DNA of 64,000 nucleotides from CAWJAP01 sp963834365 (GTDB taxonomy: Bacteria; Acidobacteriota; Vicinamibacteria; Vicinamibacterales; Vicinamibacteraceae). The stretch spans positions 1-64,000 of the forward strand of contig CAWIBS010000032.1 of NCBI GenBank assembly GCA_963834365.1, read 5' to 3'. Made by a program: the position numbers and the translations under genes. Shown here in pieces: positions 10,047 to 20,718 of this stretch. The notes under the pieces are model-generated. The model searched no databases. It worked only from the letters and a program-made list of their open reading frames with translations, and was not told the origin of the DNA. Numbering within the stretch: position 1 is the first letter of the stretch; each line of letters begins with the position of its first letter.

Positions 10047-10096
10047 CTATCCGGCGAGCGCGCGTTGCCAGTGTTCGATCGGTCGTGGAGATGTTG

Positions 10097-10570
10097 ATGA
10101 GGCTCTGGTTTCCCTGGTCCCAGGTATCGTGGCGCCGGACGTCGGCTCTGACGCTGGTCTCGACAGTCGTCCTGATCATCGGTTCCCTCGCGTGCGGCGG
10201 CTCCAGCAATCCAACGACGCCGACGACGCCGACGACTCCGCCGGTCACGGGCGGCGGTGGCGGTGGCGGGGGCGGGACGCCCGCGCCATCGAGCGTCACC
10301 GTCACCATCACGTCCACTGGCGTGACGCCCAACGATTTTGCGGTAGCGGCGGGCGGAACCATCACCTGGGTCAACAGCGACGCCACGGTGCACGACCTGT
10401 CGTCGGACCCGCATCCGCAGCACACGGACTGTCCGCCGCTCAACACCGGCGATATCAATCCGGGGCAGCGACGGACGACCGGCGCGCTGCCGACCGCGCG
10501 CGTGTGCCGGTTTCACGATCACCTGAATCCAGGGGCCGCAAGCCTCATGGGGCGCGTCACGATTCAGTGA
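10097..10570 (+). CDS. Cupredoxin-domain lipoprotein
   Basis: 157 residues, intact. A signal sequence with lipobox GSLACGG anchors it to a membrane. A Pro/Thr then glycine-rich linker (PTTPTTPP, nine Gly) leads to a plastocyanin-like domain: NDFAVAAGGTITWVNSD, His in TVHDLSS, then CRFHDH and LMGRV at the end. These supply the His-Cys-His-Met set expected of a type 1 copper site, though spacing around CRFHDH is not classical. It probably carries electrons or binds copper in the periplasm. I prefer the ATG at 10097 (GGAG 6 bp before) over 10091. A sigma-54-like promoter precedes it. Confidence 0.75.
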   Translation: MRLWFPWSQVSWRRTSALTLVSTVVLIIGSLACGGSSNPTTPTTPTTPPVTGGGGGGGGGTPAPSSVTVTITSTGVTPNDFAVAAGGTITWVNSDATVHDLSSDPHPQHTDCPPLNTGDINPGQRRTTGALPTARVCRFHDHLNPGAASLMGRVTIQ

Positions 10571-10792
10571 GTGCCCGCCGCACGAAGGAGGGCGTAGACG
10601 GTCGATCGAGGGACGGGATTGAAACCGAACGGGCGTTCGGTGGCAGCAGAGCACCCCGGTCCTTGTTCGTCTGCGTTCTCCTCCGTGCGGTGACCCGGTC
10701 CCGAATCGCTTCCCTGACTCCCCAGCACTCGTCTCGCCCCCCGGAAGACTTGCCTGCCGACGGTCGTCGTGGCCGTCTCCAGGAGCCCCGGG

Positions 10793-10818
10793 CGTAGTGT
10801 CCGGCTTCAGCCGGACCC
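10793..10818. repeat. CTTCAG-core palindrome (GTCCGG stem)
   Basis: CGTAGTGTCCGGCTTCAGCC plus GGACCC is the same unit as at 9879-9904. The rest of the 10571-10899 gap shows no gene or other signal I can support. Confidence 0.75.
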
Positions 10819-10899
10819 GGGGCTGTCATTGCGCGCCGACTCTCCGGATAAGATGAGCTCGGCCTGCGCGGCGCAGGCGCTCACTTCAGGAGGTCGATC

Positions 10900-11199
10900 A
10901 TGCGGCTGACTCGCGTCGGTGTGTTTTCGGCTGGGAAGTTGACGGGCCTGCTCTACACCCTCTTCGGGCTGATCTTCGGTGCCTGCTTCGCGGTGATCTC
11001 GATGGTGGGCGGCACGTTTGGCGCCGCCGACGCCGATGCGACCGGCCTGGCGACGTTCATGGGGTTTGGCGTCGCCGCGATTCTCCTTCTTCCCATCCTC
11101 TACGGGCTCCTGGGGTTTCTGGGTGGGATGCTGACAGCGGCGCTCTACAACCTGGTGTCCGGCCTCGCGGGCGGACTCGAGGTGGACATCACCCAGTGA
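10900..11199 (+). CDS. Small membrane protein of unknown function
   Basis: 99 residues, two predicted membrane segments (about 14-38 and 50-80) rich in Gly, and a conserved-looking tail AALYNLVSGLAGGLEVDITQ. It resembles DUF3566-like small membrane proteins, but I cannot confirm the family. It has a strong AGGAGG ribosome binding site 7 bp before the ATG and lies 18 bp upstream of another membrane-protein gene, so the two are probably cotranscribed. Confidence 0.65.
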   Translation: MRLTRVGVFSAGKLTGLLYTLFGLIFGACFAVISMVGGTFGAADADATGLATFMGFGVAAILLLPILYGLLGFLGGMLTAALYNLVSGLAGGLEVDITQ

Positions 11200-11217
11200 G
11201 CCGGGAGCCGGGACGCC

Positions 11218-12127
11218 GTGTCGACGCGTGAGCGCGCGCTCGAGCGGACGTTCATGCTGTACAGGCGTCATTTCGGGCTGTGGCTGTCGCTGCTGGCGCC
11301 GGTCGCGATGTCGGCGGCCTTCATCTGGGTGGCGTTGCAGCGCGCGCTCGCGGGCGCTTCGGCCGGCCACCCCGACGCTGTCGGGCGTGCCGTCGCCGCG
11401 ATCCCGCACGTTGCGGCCGGCGTATGGCTCGTCGCCGGCGGCTGCGGTGGACAGGCGATCGCGCTCGTGCGGATCGAACGGGGCGACGACGTCCACGCCT
11501 GGTCGATTCTGCCGCCGCTCGCGAGGCGGTCGCTGCACCTGCTGGCGGTCGCGACCTTGATGTTCGTCGGGGTGACGGCGCTCGGCCTGCTCGGCATCGG
11601 TCTGGCTGGCGCGCTGGCGCACATCCCGCTCATCGCGCTTCCGGCCGCGGGTGCGTCGGCGACGACGGCGAAGTCGGTCTCGCTGCTGGTGCTGCTCCCG
11701 ATGCTCGTGGCCGGCGTCGTGCCAGCGCTGTGGTGGTTCGGCCGTCATGTCGTCGCGCTGCCGCTGGTGGCGGTCGTGGCCATGCCCGCGCGGGCGGCGC
11801 TCACCCACGCCCGGCGCGTGAGCCGGGGCCACGTCGGCACGATTCTCGGGCTGTTCATCGTCACCGCGCTCGCGAGCAACGTCGTGGTCCTGCTTGCGCG
11901 CGCGGTCGGGTCCCTGGCGACGCTGCTCATCGCGCCGGAGCGGTTCCGCCCCATCTTCGGCACCGGTCCGTGGGAAGGCGCGGCCGGTCCCGAAGTCCAG
12001 CTCGCCGCCACCCTCGTCGCCACGCGTCCTGACCCTGCCACTCGTGTTGCTGACCTTCAGCGTGACCGCATTTGCCCTCGTCGCGGGGTCGCCGGATCCG
12101 TTAGCCTTGAGGAGCGACGGGACGTAG
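11218..12127 (+). CDS. Polytopic membrane protein of unknown function
   Basis: About 303 residues beginning at GTG (STRERALERTFMLYRRHFG). It has five to six hydrophobic segments, including LSLLAPVAMSAAFIWVAL and HLLAVATLMFVGVTALGLL, and a long amphipathic loop before GTILGLFIVTALASNVVVLL. The last segment (TLPLVLLTFSVTAFALV) is reached only after a one-base shift near 12028. It may belong to the glycerophosphoryl-diester-phosphodiesterase-membrane-domain or DUF975-like group, but no diagnostic motif is visible. It follows the small membrane protein by 18 bp. Confidence 0.6.
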
Positions 12128-12135
12128 GGAGCACA

Positions 12136-12340
12136 GCGACCAAAGACCAGCGACCAAAGTAGCTCGCCGGACCTGAAGGTCCGGACCGACGAGCGTACCG
12201 AAATCCGGTAGGGCGGGGCTTCAGCCCCGCCGCCCATGACCAAAGACCAAAGACTAAAGACCAAAGACCGACGACCGAAGACCGACCGACCGACCGAAGA
12301 CCGACCGACCGAAGACCGAAGACCGAAGACCGAACGCATT
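12136..12340. repeat. Heptamer arrays (GACCAAA/GACCGAA) with two CTGAAG-core palindromes
   Basis: GACCAAA-type units occur at 12136-12160. Palindromes CGGACC-TGAA-GGTCCG (12168-12184) and GGCGGGG-CTTCAG-CCCCGCC (12212-12231) follow. Then about fourteen 7-bp units drift from GACCAAA to GACCGAA/GACCGAC (12237-12340) and end 10 bp before the next start codon. The whole gap between the two genes is repeat. Confidence 0.75.
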
Positions 12341-12349
12341 GAGGCAGTC

Positions 12350-13875
12350 ATGCGCATCCTGCTCCTCTCGATGCCGGACTCGTTCGAGCACACGCCGTCG
12401 CTCACGATCCGGATGCCGAACGGCGCGCTCGCTTCGCTGGCGGGGAACGTCGATGCCGGACATCGCGTGGCCATCGCCGACCTGGTGCTCGTCCAGCACG
12501 AGTTGCGGGCGGCGATTCCGCGTCTGATGGAGGCGCATCAGCCGGACCTGGTGGGCCTGTCGGTGATGACCTTCCAGCGCCGCACTGCGGCGCGCATCAT
12601 CCGGCTGATCCGGTCAATCCGTCCTTCGGTTCGCATCGCCGTCGGCGGCTACGATCCAAGCCTCGCGACCGACGCGTGGGCCGAGCCCGGGTCGGGTGTG
12701 GATTTCATTGTCCGCGGCGAGGGCGAGCTGACCTTCCGGGCGCTCGTGCGCGCGCTCGACGCGGCGGGGGCGAACGGCACCGTCCCGGGCGGCACACTCG
12801 CGGCCATCGCCGGGCTGTCGTGGCGCGACGCCGATGGATTCGTGCACAACCCGGATCGGCACGTCAGTGACCTCGAGGCCATCGCCCCGCCCGACCGCGG
12901 GGCCCGGGTGCTCGAGGGCTACACGTTCCTCGGACGGCAGGTGGACGTCATCGAGACGTCGCGCGGCTGCACGTTCGACTGCAGCTTCTGCTCGATCATC
13001 GAGATGCGCGGGCGCAACTTCCATCGCTTCGCGATCGAGCGGGTGCTCGACGACATCCGCGATGCGCGCCGGCGCGGCGCCCGCGCGATCTTCATCGTCG
13101 ATGACAACGTCTCGCTCGACGTCGCCCGGCTCGAGGCGCTCTGCCGCGCGATCGTGGACGCGGGACTGAACGACCTCGACTACCTCGTGCAGGCGATGAC
13201 CTCGTCCATCGCCAACCATGGCGCGACGCTGGCGCCGCTCATGCAGCGCGCGGGCTTTCGTTACGTGTTCCTCGGCATCGAGAACGTGCTCGACGAGGAC
13301 CTGGCGTTTCTCAAGGCCAGCGCCAAGAACACGCGAGCGCGTCCACGGGCAGCGGGTCGGCAATGCGTCGATCCGGGCGATCGACTATCTCCATCGCCAC
13401 GGCATGTACGTGGTCGGCGGGCTCATCGTCGGCAGTCCGGACGACACGCGCGAGGCGATTCAGACCAACCTGTCCTTCGCGAGGCGCTACGTGGACTGGC
13501 CGTACATCCAGCACCCGACGCCGTATCCGCGAACGCCGATGACCCGGGACTTCCAGCGCGCGTGGACTCGTCGAGAGCGAGCGGCTCGATGAATACGACG
13601 GGACGACGGCGGTCGTGCGGACCGAGCACGTGCCGGCCGAGGAAGTGGAGTTCCTGCGCTGGCGCGCCGAGCGCTGGATGAAGGCGCGTCATTTCCCGGT
13701 GGCGCTGGCGCACGATCCGGGGTTCGTCCTGCGCCACGCGGCGCGGATGTTCCGGCACACATTCCGCGGCGCGACGTGGCGCACCTGGCTGCGGCTCGAG
13801 AGCGAACGGGACGCGTTCCGGCGCTACCGGGAGCAGCGGCGGCGCGAGCGCGACTTCCTGCCGGAGATGGGCTGA
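12350..13875 (+). CDS. B12-binding-domain radical SAM protein
   Basis: About 508 residues. The N-terminal Rossmann-like cobalamin-binding domain begins MRILLLSMPDSFEH and contains LVGLSVMTFQ and VRIAVGGYDPS. The radical SAM core begins VIETSRGCTFDCSFCSI (CxxxCxxC for the 4Fe-4S cluster) and continues with FIVDDNVSLD and FVFLGIE-like strands. The C-terminal helical region ends RRRERDFLPEMG. Indels near 13340 and 13568 split the frame. Proteins of this class modify lipids, hopanoids, pigments or peptides. Substrate is unknown and no pathway gene is adjacent. Confidence 0.85.
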
Positions 13876-13876
13876 G

Positions 13877-13919
13877 GGGGACGGGAGCCTCTGGTGTTTC
13901 GTTCGAGGCTCCCGTCCCC
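13877..13919. repeat. 15-bp-stem hairpin GGGGACGGGAGCCTC, family C
   Basis: GGGGACGGGAGCCTC and its exact complement flank a 13-nt loop, starting right after the radical SAM stop codon. There is no T-run, so rho-independent termination is uncertain. The same arms recur at 59980-60026. Confidence 0.7.
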
Positions 13920-14062
13920 GACTTGCGATTCCGGCTGCCCCGAGACTTCGAGCGTCTTGCGGAACTTCATCGGGACGCCGTCGGTGGTGGCTGGTTCATA
14001 TCGCCAGGTGCGGGCGGCGTTGAGACGAGGCGGTGCGCGCCGCGGACGCAACGATCGATCGG

Positions 14063-16144
14063 GTGACTGCCGTGCACACGCCGACCCTCCAGTATCCCAG
14101 GACGCGACAGGCCGATCAGGCGGACGACTATTTCGGGACGCGTGTCGCCGATCCCTATCGCTGGCTCGAGGACGACAACAGCGCCGAGACCGCCGCCTGG
14201 GTGGCATCGCAGAATGCGGTGACCTTCGCGTATCTCGCGGCTATTCCGGCGCGTGAGCCCCTCCGCGCGCGTCTGACCGAGCTCTGGAACTTCGAGCGCT
14301 ACGGGCTGCCGGCGCGCGAAGGCGATCACTACGTGTTCGCAAAGAACGACGGCCTGCAGAACCAGGCGGTGATCTATCGGGCGCGGGCGCTCGCGGACGC
14401 GGCCGACGTGCTCATCGATCCGAACACGTTCTCCGCCGACGGCACGATCGCCCTCGGTGAGCTGTCCTTCACCGACGACGGGCGGCTCATGGCCTACAGC
14501 CTGTCGGTCAGCGGGTCCGACTGGCGCGAATGGCACGTGAGGGAGGTCGCCACCGGCCGCGACCTGCCCGACCTCGTGCAATGGGGCAAGTTCTCGACCG
14601 CCGCCTGGACCCGCGACGGCAGCGGGTTCTACTACGCGCGCTTCGCCGCACCGGGCGCCGGTGACGAGCGGTCCGGTGTCAACCGCAATCAGCAGATCTT
14701 CTTCCACCGGCTCGGCACCCCGCAGGAGGCAGACGAGCTCGTCTACGAGCGCCCCGATCACCCGGACTGGTTCCTGAGCGCCGAGGTCACCGATGACGGA
14801 CGGTTCCTGCTCGTGTATCAGCACGAGGGGACCGAGCCGAAGAACCGCCTGTTCGTGCAGGACCTGTCGAGGCCCGGGACAATCATCGAGCCGCTTCTCG
14901 ATCGCTTCGACGCGTCGTACCAGGTGGTCGGCAACGACGGCGACGTCTTGTACGTGCTCACCGACAACGATGCGCCGCGCAAGCGGCTGGTCGCGATCGA
15001 CGTCGGCGCGCCCGCCCAGGCGAACTGGAGGACCCTGATCGCGGAGGGCGAGGACCGCGACGTGCTCGCGACGGTGTCGATGCTCGGGTCGCGGTTCGTC
15101 GCGACGTGGCAGGTGGACGCCAGCCATCGACTGCGCGTGTACGGCCTCGACGGCGTCTTCGAGCGCGAAATCGCGCTGCCGACGCTCGGGTCAGTCGGCT
15201 TCTCTTCGAAGCGCCGCGACACCGAAGGCTTCTACGGGTTCGCGTCGTTCAGCTACCCGGCGACGATCTTCCGCTACGACCCCGAGACCGGGCGGAGCGA
15301 GCTGTTCCGCCGGCCGGACCTCCACTTCGAGCCCGACGACTTCGAGACGACGCAGGTCTTCTACGTCTCCAGGGACGGCACCCGCGTTCCGCTGTTCATC
15401 ACGGGGAAGAAGGACCGTTCGAAGACGAGCGAGGCCCCGACGTTTCTTTACGGCTACGGCGGCTTCAACATCTCGGTCACGCCCGCGTTCTCGCCGTCCA
15501 TCGTCGCGTGGCTGGAGCTGGGTGGGCTCTATGCGGTGGCGAACATCCGCGGCGGCGGCGAGTACGGGCAGGAGTGGCACGATGCCGGCCGCCTGGCGCA
15601 CAAGCAGAACGTCTTCGACGACTTCATCGCCGCGGCCGAGTATCTGGTGCGGGAGCGCCATACGTCCGCGTCGAAGCTGGCCATCGCCGGCGGCAGCAAT
15701 GGCGGCCTGCTCGTCGGCGCGGCGATGACGCAGCGGCCCGATCTCTTCGCCGCCGCCCTGCCGGCGGTCGGCGTGCTCGACATGCTGCGCTTCCACCTGT
15801 TCACGATCGGCTGGGCGTGGAAGTCGGACTACGGGAGCTCCGAAACGCGTGAAGGGTTCGAGACGCTGTATGCCTACTCGCCGCTGCATCGCCTCGCGCC
15901 GGGAACGGCGTATCCGGCGACGCTCGTGACGACCGCGGATCACGACGATCGGGTCGTGCCGGCGCACAGCTTCAAGTTCGCGGCCGCGCTGCAGGCTGCC
16001 CACAGCGGCCCGGCGCCGGTGCTGATTCGCATCGAGACCAGAGCCGGCCACGGTGCCGGCACGCCCACGTCGAAGCTGATCGACGAGCGCGCCGACGTCC
16101 TCGCGTTCCTGGTGAACGTGCTGGGCATGAACGGTGAGAAGTAG
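14063..16144 (+). CDS. Prolyl oligopeptidase family serine peptidase
   Basis: Cleaves short peptides after proline. About 693 residues, intact, with the family start YPRTRQADQADDYFGTRVADPYRWLEDD, a seven-bladed propeller (about 75-415) and a C-terminal alpha/beta hydrolase domain. The triad is visible: Ser545 in GGSNGG, Asp629 in DHDDRVVP and His663 in RAGHGAG. No signal peptide is evident from this start, so it is probably cytoplasmic. Candidate starts are GTG at 14033, 14063 and 14072; I take 14063 from the family N-terminus. It converges with the next gene, with stops 4 bp apart. Confidence 0.92.
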   Translation: MTAVHTPTLQYPRTRQADQADDYFGTRVADPYRWLEDDNSAETAAWVASQNAVTFAYLAAIPAREPLRARLTELWNFERYGLPAREGDHYVFAKNDGLQNQAVIYRARALADAADVLIDPNTFSADGTIALGELSFTDDGRLMAYSLSVSGSDWREWHVREVATGRDLPDLVQWGKFSTAAWTRDGSGFYYARFAAPGAGDERSGVNRNQQIFFHRLGTPQEADELVYERPDHPDWFLSAEVTDDGRFLLVYQHEGTEPKNRLFVQDLSRPGTIIEPLLDRFDASYQVVGNDGDVLYVLTDNDAPRKRLVAIDVGAPAQANWRTLIAEGEDRDVLATVSMLGSRFVATWQVDASHRLRVYGLDGVFEREIALPTLGSVGFSSKRRDTEGFYGFASFSYPATIFRYDPETGRSELFRRPDLHFEPDDFETTQVFYVSRDGTRVPLFITGKKDRSKTSEAPTFLYGYGGFNISVTPAFSPSIVAWLELGGLYAVANIRGGGEYGQEWHDAGRLAHKQNVFDDFIAAAEYLVRERHTSASKLAIAGGSNGGLLVGAAMTQRPDLFAAALPAVGVLDMLRFHLFTIGWAWKSDYGSSETREGFETLYAYSPLHRLAPGTAYPATLVTTADHDDRVVPAHSFKFAAALQAAHSGPAPVLIRIETRAGHGAGTPTSKLIDERADVLAFLVNVLGMNGEK

Positions 16145-16148
16145 CGAG

Positions 16149-17249
16149 TCAGATCGTCCAGAACAATCCCAACTGTCCCTTCCGCCGGAACCTGTCCGTC
16201 CGGAGCGAGGGACCGCGCGGCGGAATCCCGGCGCGCGTCCGGGACGTCTTGAAGAGTCGCTCGATGAGCGCGGCCGTCGGGCCTTCGCCGCGCATGCGCG
16301 AACCGAAGCGCGGGTCGTTCAGCCGGCCGCCGCGGACGTCCTCGATGCGGCTCAGGACGTGGGCCTTGCGATCGGGGAAGTGCCGCTCGAGCCAGTCGGC
16401 GAACAGCGTCTTGACCGCATACGGCAGCCGCAGCATCACGTAGCCGGCAAAGCGCGCCCCCGCCTCGCCGGCGCGTGCGAGGATGGCCGGAATCTCGTGG
16501 TCGTTCAGCCCCGGGATCACCGGCGCGATCATGATGCCCGCCGGAATGCCGGCGGCGTTCAGGCGCGCGACCGCGTCGAGTCGGAGGTCGGCCCTCGAGG
16601 TCCGCGGCTCGAGCACACGTCGCAGCGGTTCGTCCAGCGACGTGACCGACAGCGCGACGCTGGCGCAGCCATCCGTCGCCAGCTCGCCGAGCAGGTCGGC
16701 GTCGCGCGTGACGAGTCGATTCTTGGTGACGACACCGACCGGATTGCGGAACTCGGCGAGCACCTGGAGGCAGGCCCGTGTGAGCCCCAGCGTGCGCTCG
16801 ACCGGCTGGTACGGATCGGTGACACCGCTGAGCGCCAGGACTTGCGGCTCCCAGCTCGATCGCGTCAGTTCGTCGCGAAGCAGGGCCGACGCGTCCTCCT
16901 TCACGAAGATGCGCGTCTCGAAGTCGAGGCCCGCGGAGAGGCCGAGATATTCGTGCGTGGGCCGCGCATAGCAGTAGATGCAGCCATGCTCGCACCCGCG
17001 GTACGGGTTCAGGCTGGCCGAGAACCCGACGTCGGGGCTGTCGTTGTGTGCGATGACCGATCGCGACGTGTCACGGAAATACTGGGTCCGCTCGACGCCG
17101 TCCCGTTCGGCATCGTCGACGTCGCCATCGTCCGGCCCCTGCTCGATCCACAGGCGATCGAACCGGTTGGCCGGCTGCAGCCCTGTGCCCCTGCCTGGCG
17201 CGGGCTCGGTTGCGGATTCGGGACCCCGGCCGGGGACGGGCACCGCCAT
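16149..17249 (-). CDS. PA0069-type radical SAM protein (spore photoproduct lyase-like)
   Basis: 366 residues, intact. The N-terminal region NRFDRLWIEQ is followed by SLNPYRGCEHGCIYCYARPTHE with CxxxCxxC. The core continues with FETRIFVKED, LSGVTDPYQPVE and LALSVTSLDE-type strands. The C-terminus contains the conserved R(L)NDPRFGSRMRGEG. Members are annotated as DNA-repair photolyase-like but have no proven reaction. A TAGAAT hexamer 6 bp before the ATG and no Shine-Dalgarno suggest leaderless transcription. Confidence 0.88.
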   Translation of the reverse strand: MAVPVPGRGPESATEPAPGRGTGLQPANRFDRLWIEQGPDDGDVDDAERDGVERTQYFRDTSRSVIAHNDSPDVGFSASLNPYRGCEHGCIYCYARPTHEYLGLSAGLDFETRIFVKEDASALLRDELTRSSWEPQVLALSGVTDPYQPVERTLGLTRACLQVLAEFRNPVGVVTKNRLVTRDADLLGELATDGCASVALSVTSLDEPLRRVLEPRTSRADLRLDAVARLNAAGIPAGIMIAPVIPGLNDHEIPAILARAGEAGARFAGYVMLRLPYAVKTLFADWLERHFPDRKAHVLSRIEDVRGGRLNDPRFGSRMRGEGPTAALIERLFKTSRTRAGIPPRGPSLRTDRFRRKGQLGLFWTI

Positions 17250-17255
17250 GCCGCG

Positions 17256-17261
17256 ATTCTA
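17256..17261 (-). promoter_or_regulatory. -10-like TAGAAT, leaderless start of the PA0069-type gene
   Basis: TAGAAT ends 6 bp before the ATG at 17249, so transcription would begin at or next to the start codon. Confidence 0.45.
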
Positions 17262-17435
17262 CCGCAGGAAGGCGAAGAAAAGGCAAATCTACGCGGGATC
17301 AATCACGCTCTCGAGCTGCAATGCCTGCGCTGCCGTCGAGCGACGGGCGATCGTCGGCGTCAACCGGGCGTCACAAGTGTGTCGCGCGAGGCTTACACTG
17401 GCCCACTACACTTCGCCACTGCCAACGGAGATGCT

Positions 17436-20400
17436 ATGACTCGCCTCATCCAGTGTGTCGTGTGGCTCGTGATCTGCCTGGCGGCGGCGCCGGCACGTGC
17501 ACAGTTCGAAACCGGCGCCGTGCTCGGTACGGTTCGGGACAACTCGGGAGCCGTCGTGCCGGGTGCGACGGTCACGCTCCTGAACACGCAGACCGGCGTC
17601 GCCGTCGTGCGCACGACCGACCCGAGGGCGGCTACGAGTTCTTCACCGTCCGTCCGGGCGTCTACAAGGTGACCGCCGAGCTGTCGGGCTTTGCCACCGC
17701 CTTCGCCGACAACGTGCAGGTGAGCGTCGGCGGCCGTCAACGCGTCGAGTTGACGATGAAGGTGGGTGAGCTGACCGAGGCGGTGGAAGTCGTCGGCGGC
17801 GCACGGACGCTCGACACCGACACGAGCCAGCGCGGACAGGTGGTGAGCGGGACGACAGGCGGCGGAGCTGCCGCTGAACGGCCGCGAGTACTCGTCGCTC
17901 GCGCAGCTCAGCCCGGGCGTGCGGCTGTCGGCGCTGAACACCGGCGGCCTGACGCCGCGCGAAGGCTCGTTCAACGTCAACGGGCTGCGGAGCACGTTCA
18001 ACAACTTCCTCATCGACGGCGTGGACAACAACGCCTACGGCACGAGCAACCAGGGCTTCTCGAACCAGGTGATGCAGCCGCCGCCCGACGCGCTCGCCGA
18101 GTTCCGCGTCGTCACCAACAACATGAGCGCCGAGTACGGCCGCAGCGGCGGCGCGACAATCAACGTCGCCTACAAGAGCGGCACCAACCGGTTCAGCGGC
18201 GCCGCGTGGGAGTTCTTCCGCGATACGTCGATGAACGCCGAGGGCTTCTTCAAGTCACCGGCCGGCAAGCCCGAGTTGAAGCGCAATCAGTTCGGGTTCG
18301 TCGTCGGCGGGCCGATCCTGCGCAACCGCGCCTTCTTCTTCACCGACTTCGAGGGCTTCCGGCAGGACCGCGAGGTCGTGACCTTCTCGACGATTGCCAC
18401 CGAGGCGCAGCGTCAGGGCATCTTCGCCGTGGACGTGCGCAACCCGTTCACCGGCGACACCTACCCTGCCGGCACGCCCATTCCGATGACCCCGTTCGCG
18501 CGCGCGTCCTCGGCGACCTGCCGCCCACGACCAGTGCGGGCACGCGCGAACAACTACCGGACGCTGCAGCTCTTCACCAACGACACGGACAAGTACAACG
18601 GCAAGGTCGACGTGACCATCTCGCCGACGATCTCGCTGTTCGGCCGCTACGGCTATCGGGACGTGGACATCTTCGACAATCCGCCCATCCCGCTGCCCTC
18701 CGGCGGCGCGGCAACGGCCAGACCTACGTCACCAACAAGCAGTTCGCCACCGGGCTCACCTGGGCGCGGTCGGCGAACGCGCTGCTCGAGGCGCGGTTCG
18801 GCTACTCCTACACCGTCGCGGGCAAGAACCCGCCGGCGCTCGGTTCCGAGAGCGCCCAGGAGGTGTACGGCATCTCGGGCTTGCCGAGCGATCCGCGCGT
18901 CGCCGGCGGCCTGCCCAACCAGACCATCACGGGCTATTCGGAGCTCGGCCGGCAGGCGACCAACCCGCAGTGGCAATACCCCCGCGTATTCAATCCCAAG
19001 GTGAACTACTCCTGGGTCCAGGCACGCCACTCGTTCAAGAGCGGCTACGAGTTCCAGCATGTCCAGACCGAGGTCCAGGACGTCAACCCGCTCTACGGTC
19101 GCGACACGTACGGCAGCCAGGTGTCGCGCCCGACTGGCGTCGCCGCCGCACAACGTCTACAACCTCGCCGACTTCGCGCTGGGTTTCCGGTCGCAATACG
19201 CGCTCAGCAACATCCTGGTCGCGAACCTGCGGCAGAACATGCACTTTCTCTACGCGCAGGACGACTGGCGGCTCACCGACACGCTGACGCTGAACCTCGG
19301 CCTCCGCTACGAGTACGCCACGCCGTGGGTGGAGGAGGACAACATCCTCTCGAACTGGGATCCGGACGACGCCGACAGCATGATTCTCGCGACCGACGGG
19401 TCGCTGGCCGATCGATCGACGCTCGATCCCGACCGCAACAACTGGGGCCCGCGGCTCGGGTTCGCGTGGTCGATCGATCCGAAGACGGTGGTGCGGGGCG
19501 GCTACGGCCTGGCGTACGTGCACTTCCACCGCGCCGGCGGCGCCAACGTCCTGCCGATCAACGGCCCGCAGGTCATCAACGCGGTCGTCAACCAGACGGC
19601 GACGACGCCGGACTTCCGGCCGACGAGGCGGGCTACCCCGAAGGGTCTGACCGATCCGTCGCGCTTCAATCCGCTGGTCGCCAACATCACCTACATGCCG
19701 CGCGACTACCGCTCGAGCTCGGTCCAGAGCTGGTTCATCTCGGCGCAGCGCGAGATTCTGCCCCGGACCGTCCTCGACGTCGCCTATGTCGGCAACTCGT
19801 CCGACGGGCTGTTGCTCTTCGCCAACTACAACCAGGCGCTGCCGAACAATGCGGCGGGCACGATTCCCCTGGCGAATCGCCGGCCGATTCCGGGCTTCGG
19901 CGACATCACCTACTCGTTCAACGGCGGGTTCTCGCGCTACCAGAGCGTGCAGGTGAAGATCGAGAGCCGGCTGTGGTCGGGCCTCACGCTGCTCAATTCA
20001 CTCACGTTCTCGCAAACCGAGGACAACGGATCCGGATCGCTCGAGAACCAGAACGGGAATGCGCCGGCGCCGCAGGACTTCTACAATCTGGCCGCCGACG
20101 AGGGGCTGTCCAACTACCACCAGCCGTACAACAACACCACCAGCGTGATCTGGGAGCTGCCGATCGGCCGCGGGCGTAAATGGCTCGGCGATGCGTCGGC
20201 GTGGCTCGACGCCATCGTCGGCGGCTGGACGCTGAGCGGGATCAGCTTCCTGTATGCCGGGGAGCCGGTCACGCTCACCGCGTACGCGCCTGGCTCGCTG
20301 CCGCCGGCAGCCTTCCAGGTCTCGGGTATCGCGCAGGATTTCCGCGGCGGCAACAACTACCGCGCCAACGTCACCGGCGATCCCTACGGCGACCGGAGCT

Positions 20401-20709
20401 CGATCACCAACTACTTCAATCGCGACAACGTGCTGCTGCCGACCGATCCGAGCCAGCCCTTCGGGAACGCCGAGCGGAACAGCGTCCGCGGGCCCGACTT
20501 CTGGCAGCTCGACTTCGTCGCCGGCAAAGAGCTTCGGCCTGCCGTTTGGCTCGAACACGTCGCTGCAGTTCCGCTTCGAGGCGTTCAATCTCCTGAACAG
20601 GACGAACTTCCGCGCGCCCAACGGCACCAGGAGCGCGGCTGCGTTCAGCACGATCACGAGCACGTACGACGCGCGTCAGCTGCAGCTCGGCGTGAAGCTC
20701 AATTTCTGA
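17436..20709 (+). CDS. TonB-dependent receptor with carboxypeptidase-regulatory-like N-domain (indel-broken)
   Basis: Outer-membrane receptor of about 1090 residues. A signal peptide (MTRLIQCVVWLVICLAAAPARAQ) is followed by a CarboxypepD_reg domain (GAVLGTVRDNSGAVVPGATV), a plug (ELPLNGREYSSLAQLSPGV, FNVNGLRSTFNNFLIDGVDN) and a long barrel ending FRFEAFNLLNRTNF with a terminal aromatic (LGVKLNF). This OmpA-like-transporter arrangement is typical of acidobacterial receptors. At least six indels occur, near 17625 (CCCC read as CCC), 17865, 18505 (an extra GC), 18715, 19135 and 20530. ACGGAG lies 5 bp before the ATG. Substrate is unknown; the GH32 enzyme converging from the right is a possible partner. 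Confidence 0.88.
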
Positions 20710-20718
20710 CGCTTGTCA

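Noticed and set aside
12237..12340. Tandem repeats that might be a CRISPR array
   Set aside because: Units are 7 bp with no unique spacers and no cas genes nearby.
10807..12474. A 555-codon open frame on the minus strand opposite the two membrane-protein genes
   Set aside because: It is an antisense shadow in high-G+C DNA: Arg/His/Gln-rich low-complexity sequence, no family pattern, and the plus strand has proper genes with ribosome binding sites.
16134..17672. A 512-codon plus-strand frame running from the peptidase end to the TonB receptor
   Set aside because: Most of it is the shadow of the minus-strand radical SAM gene; only the part after 17436 (signal peptide MTRLIQCVVW) is real and belongs to the receptor.
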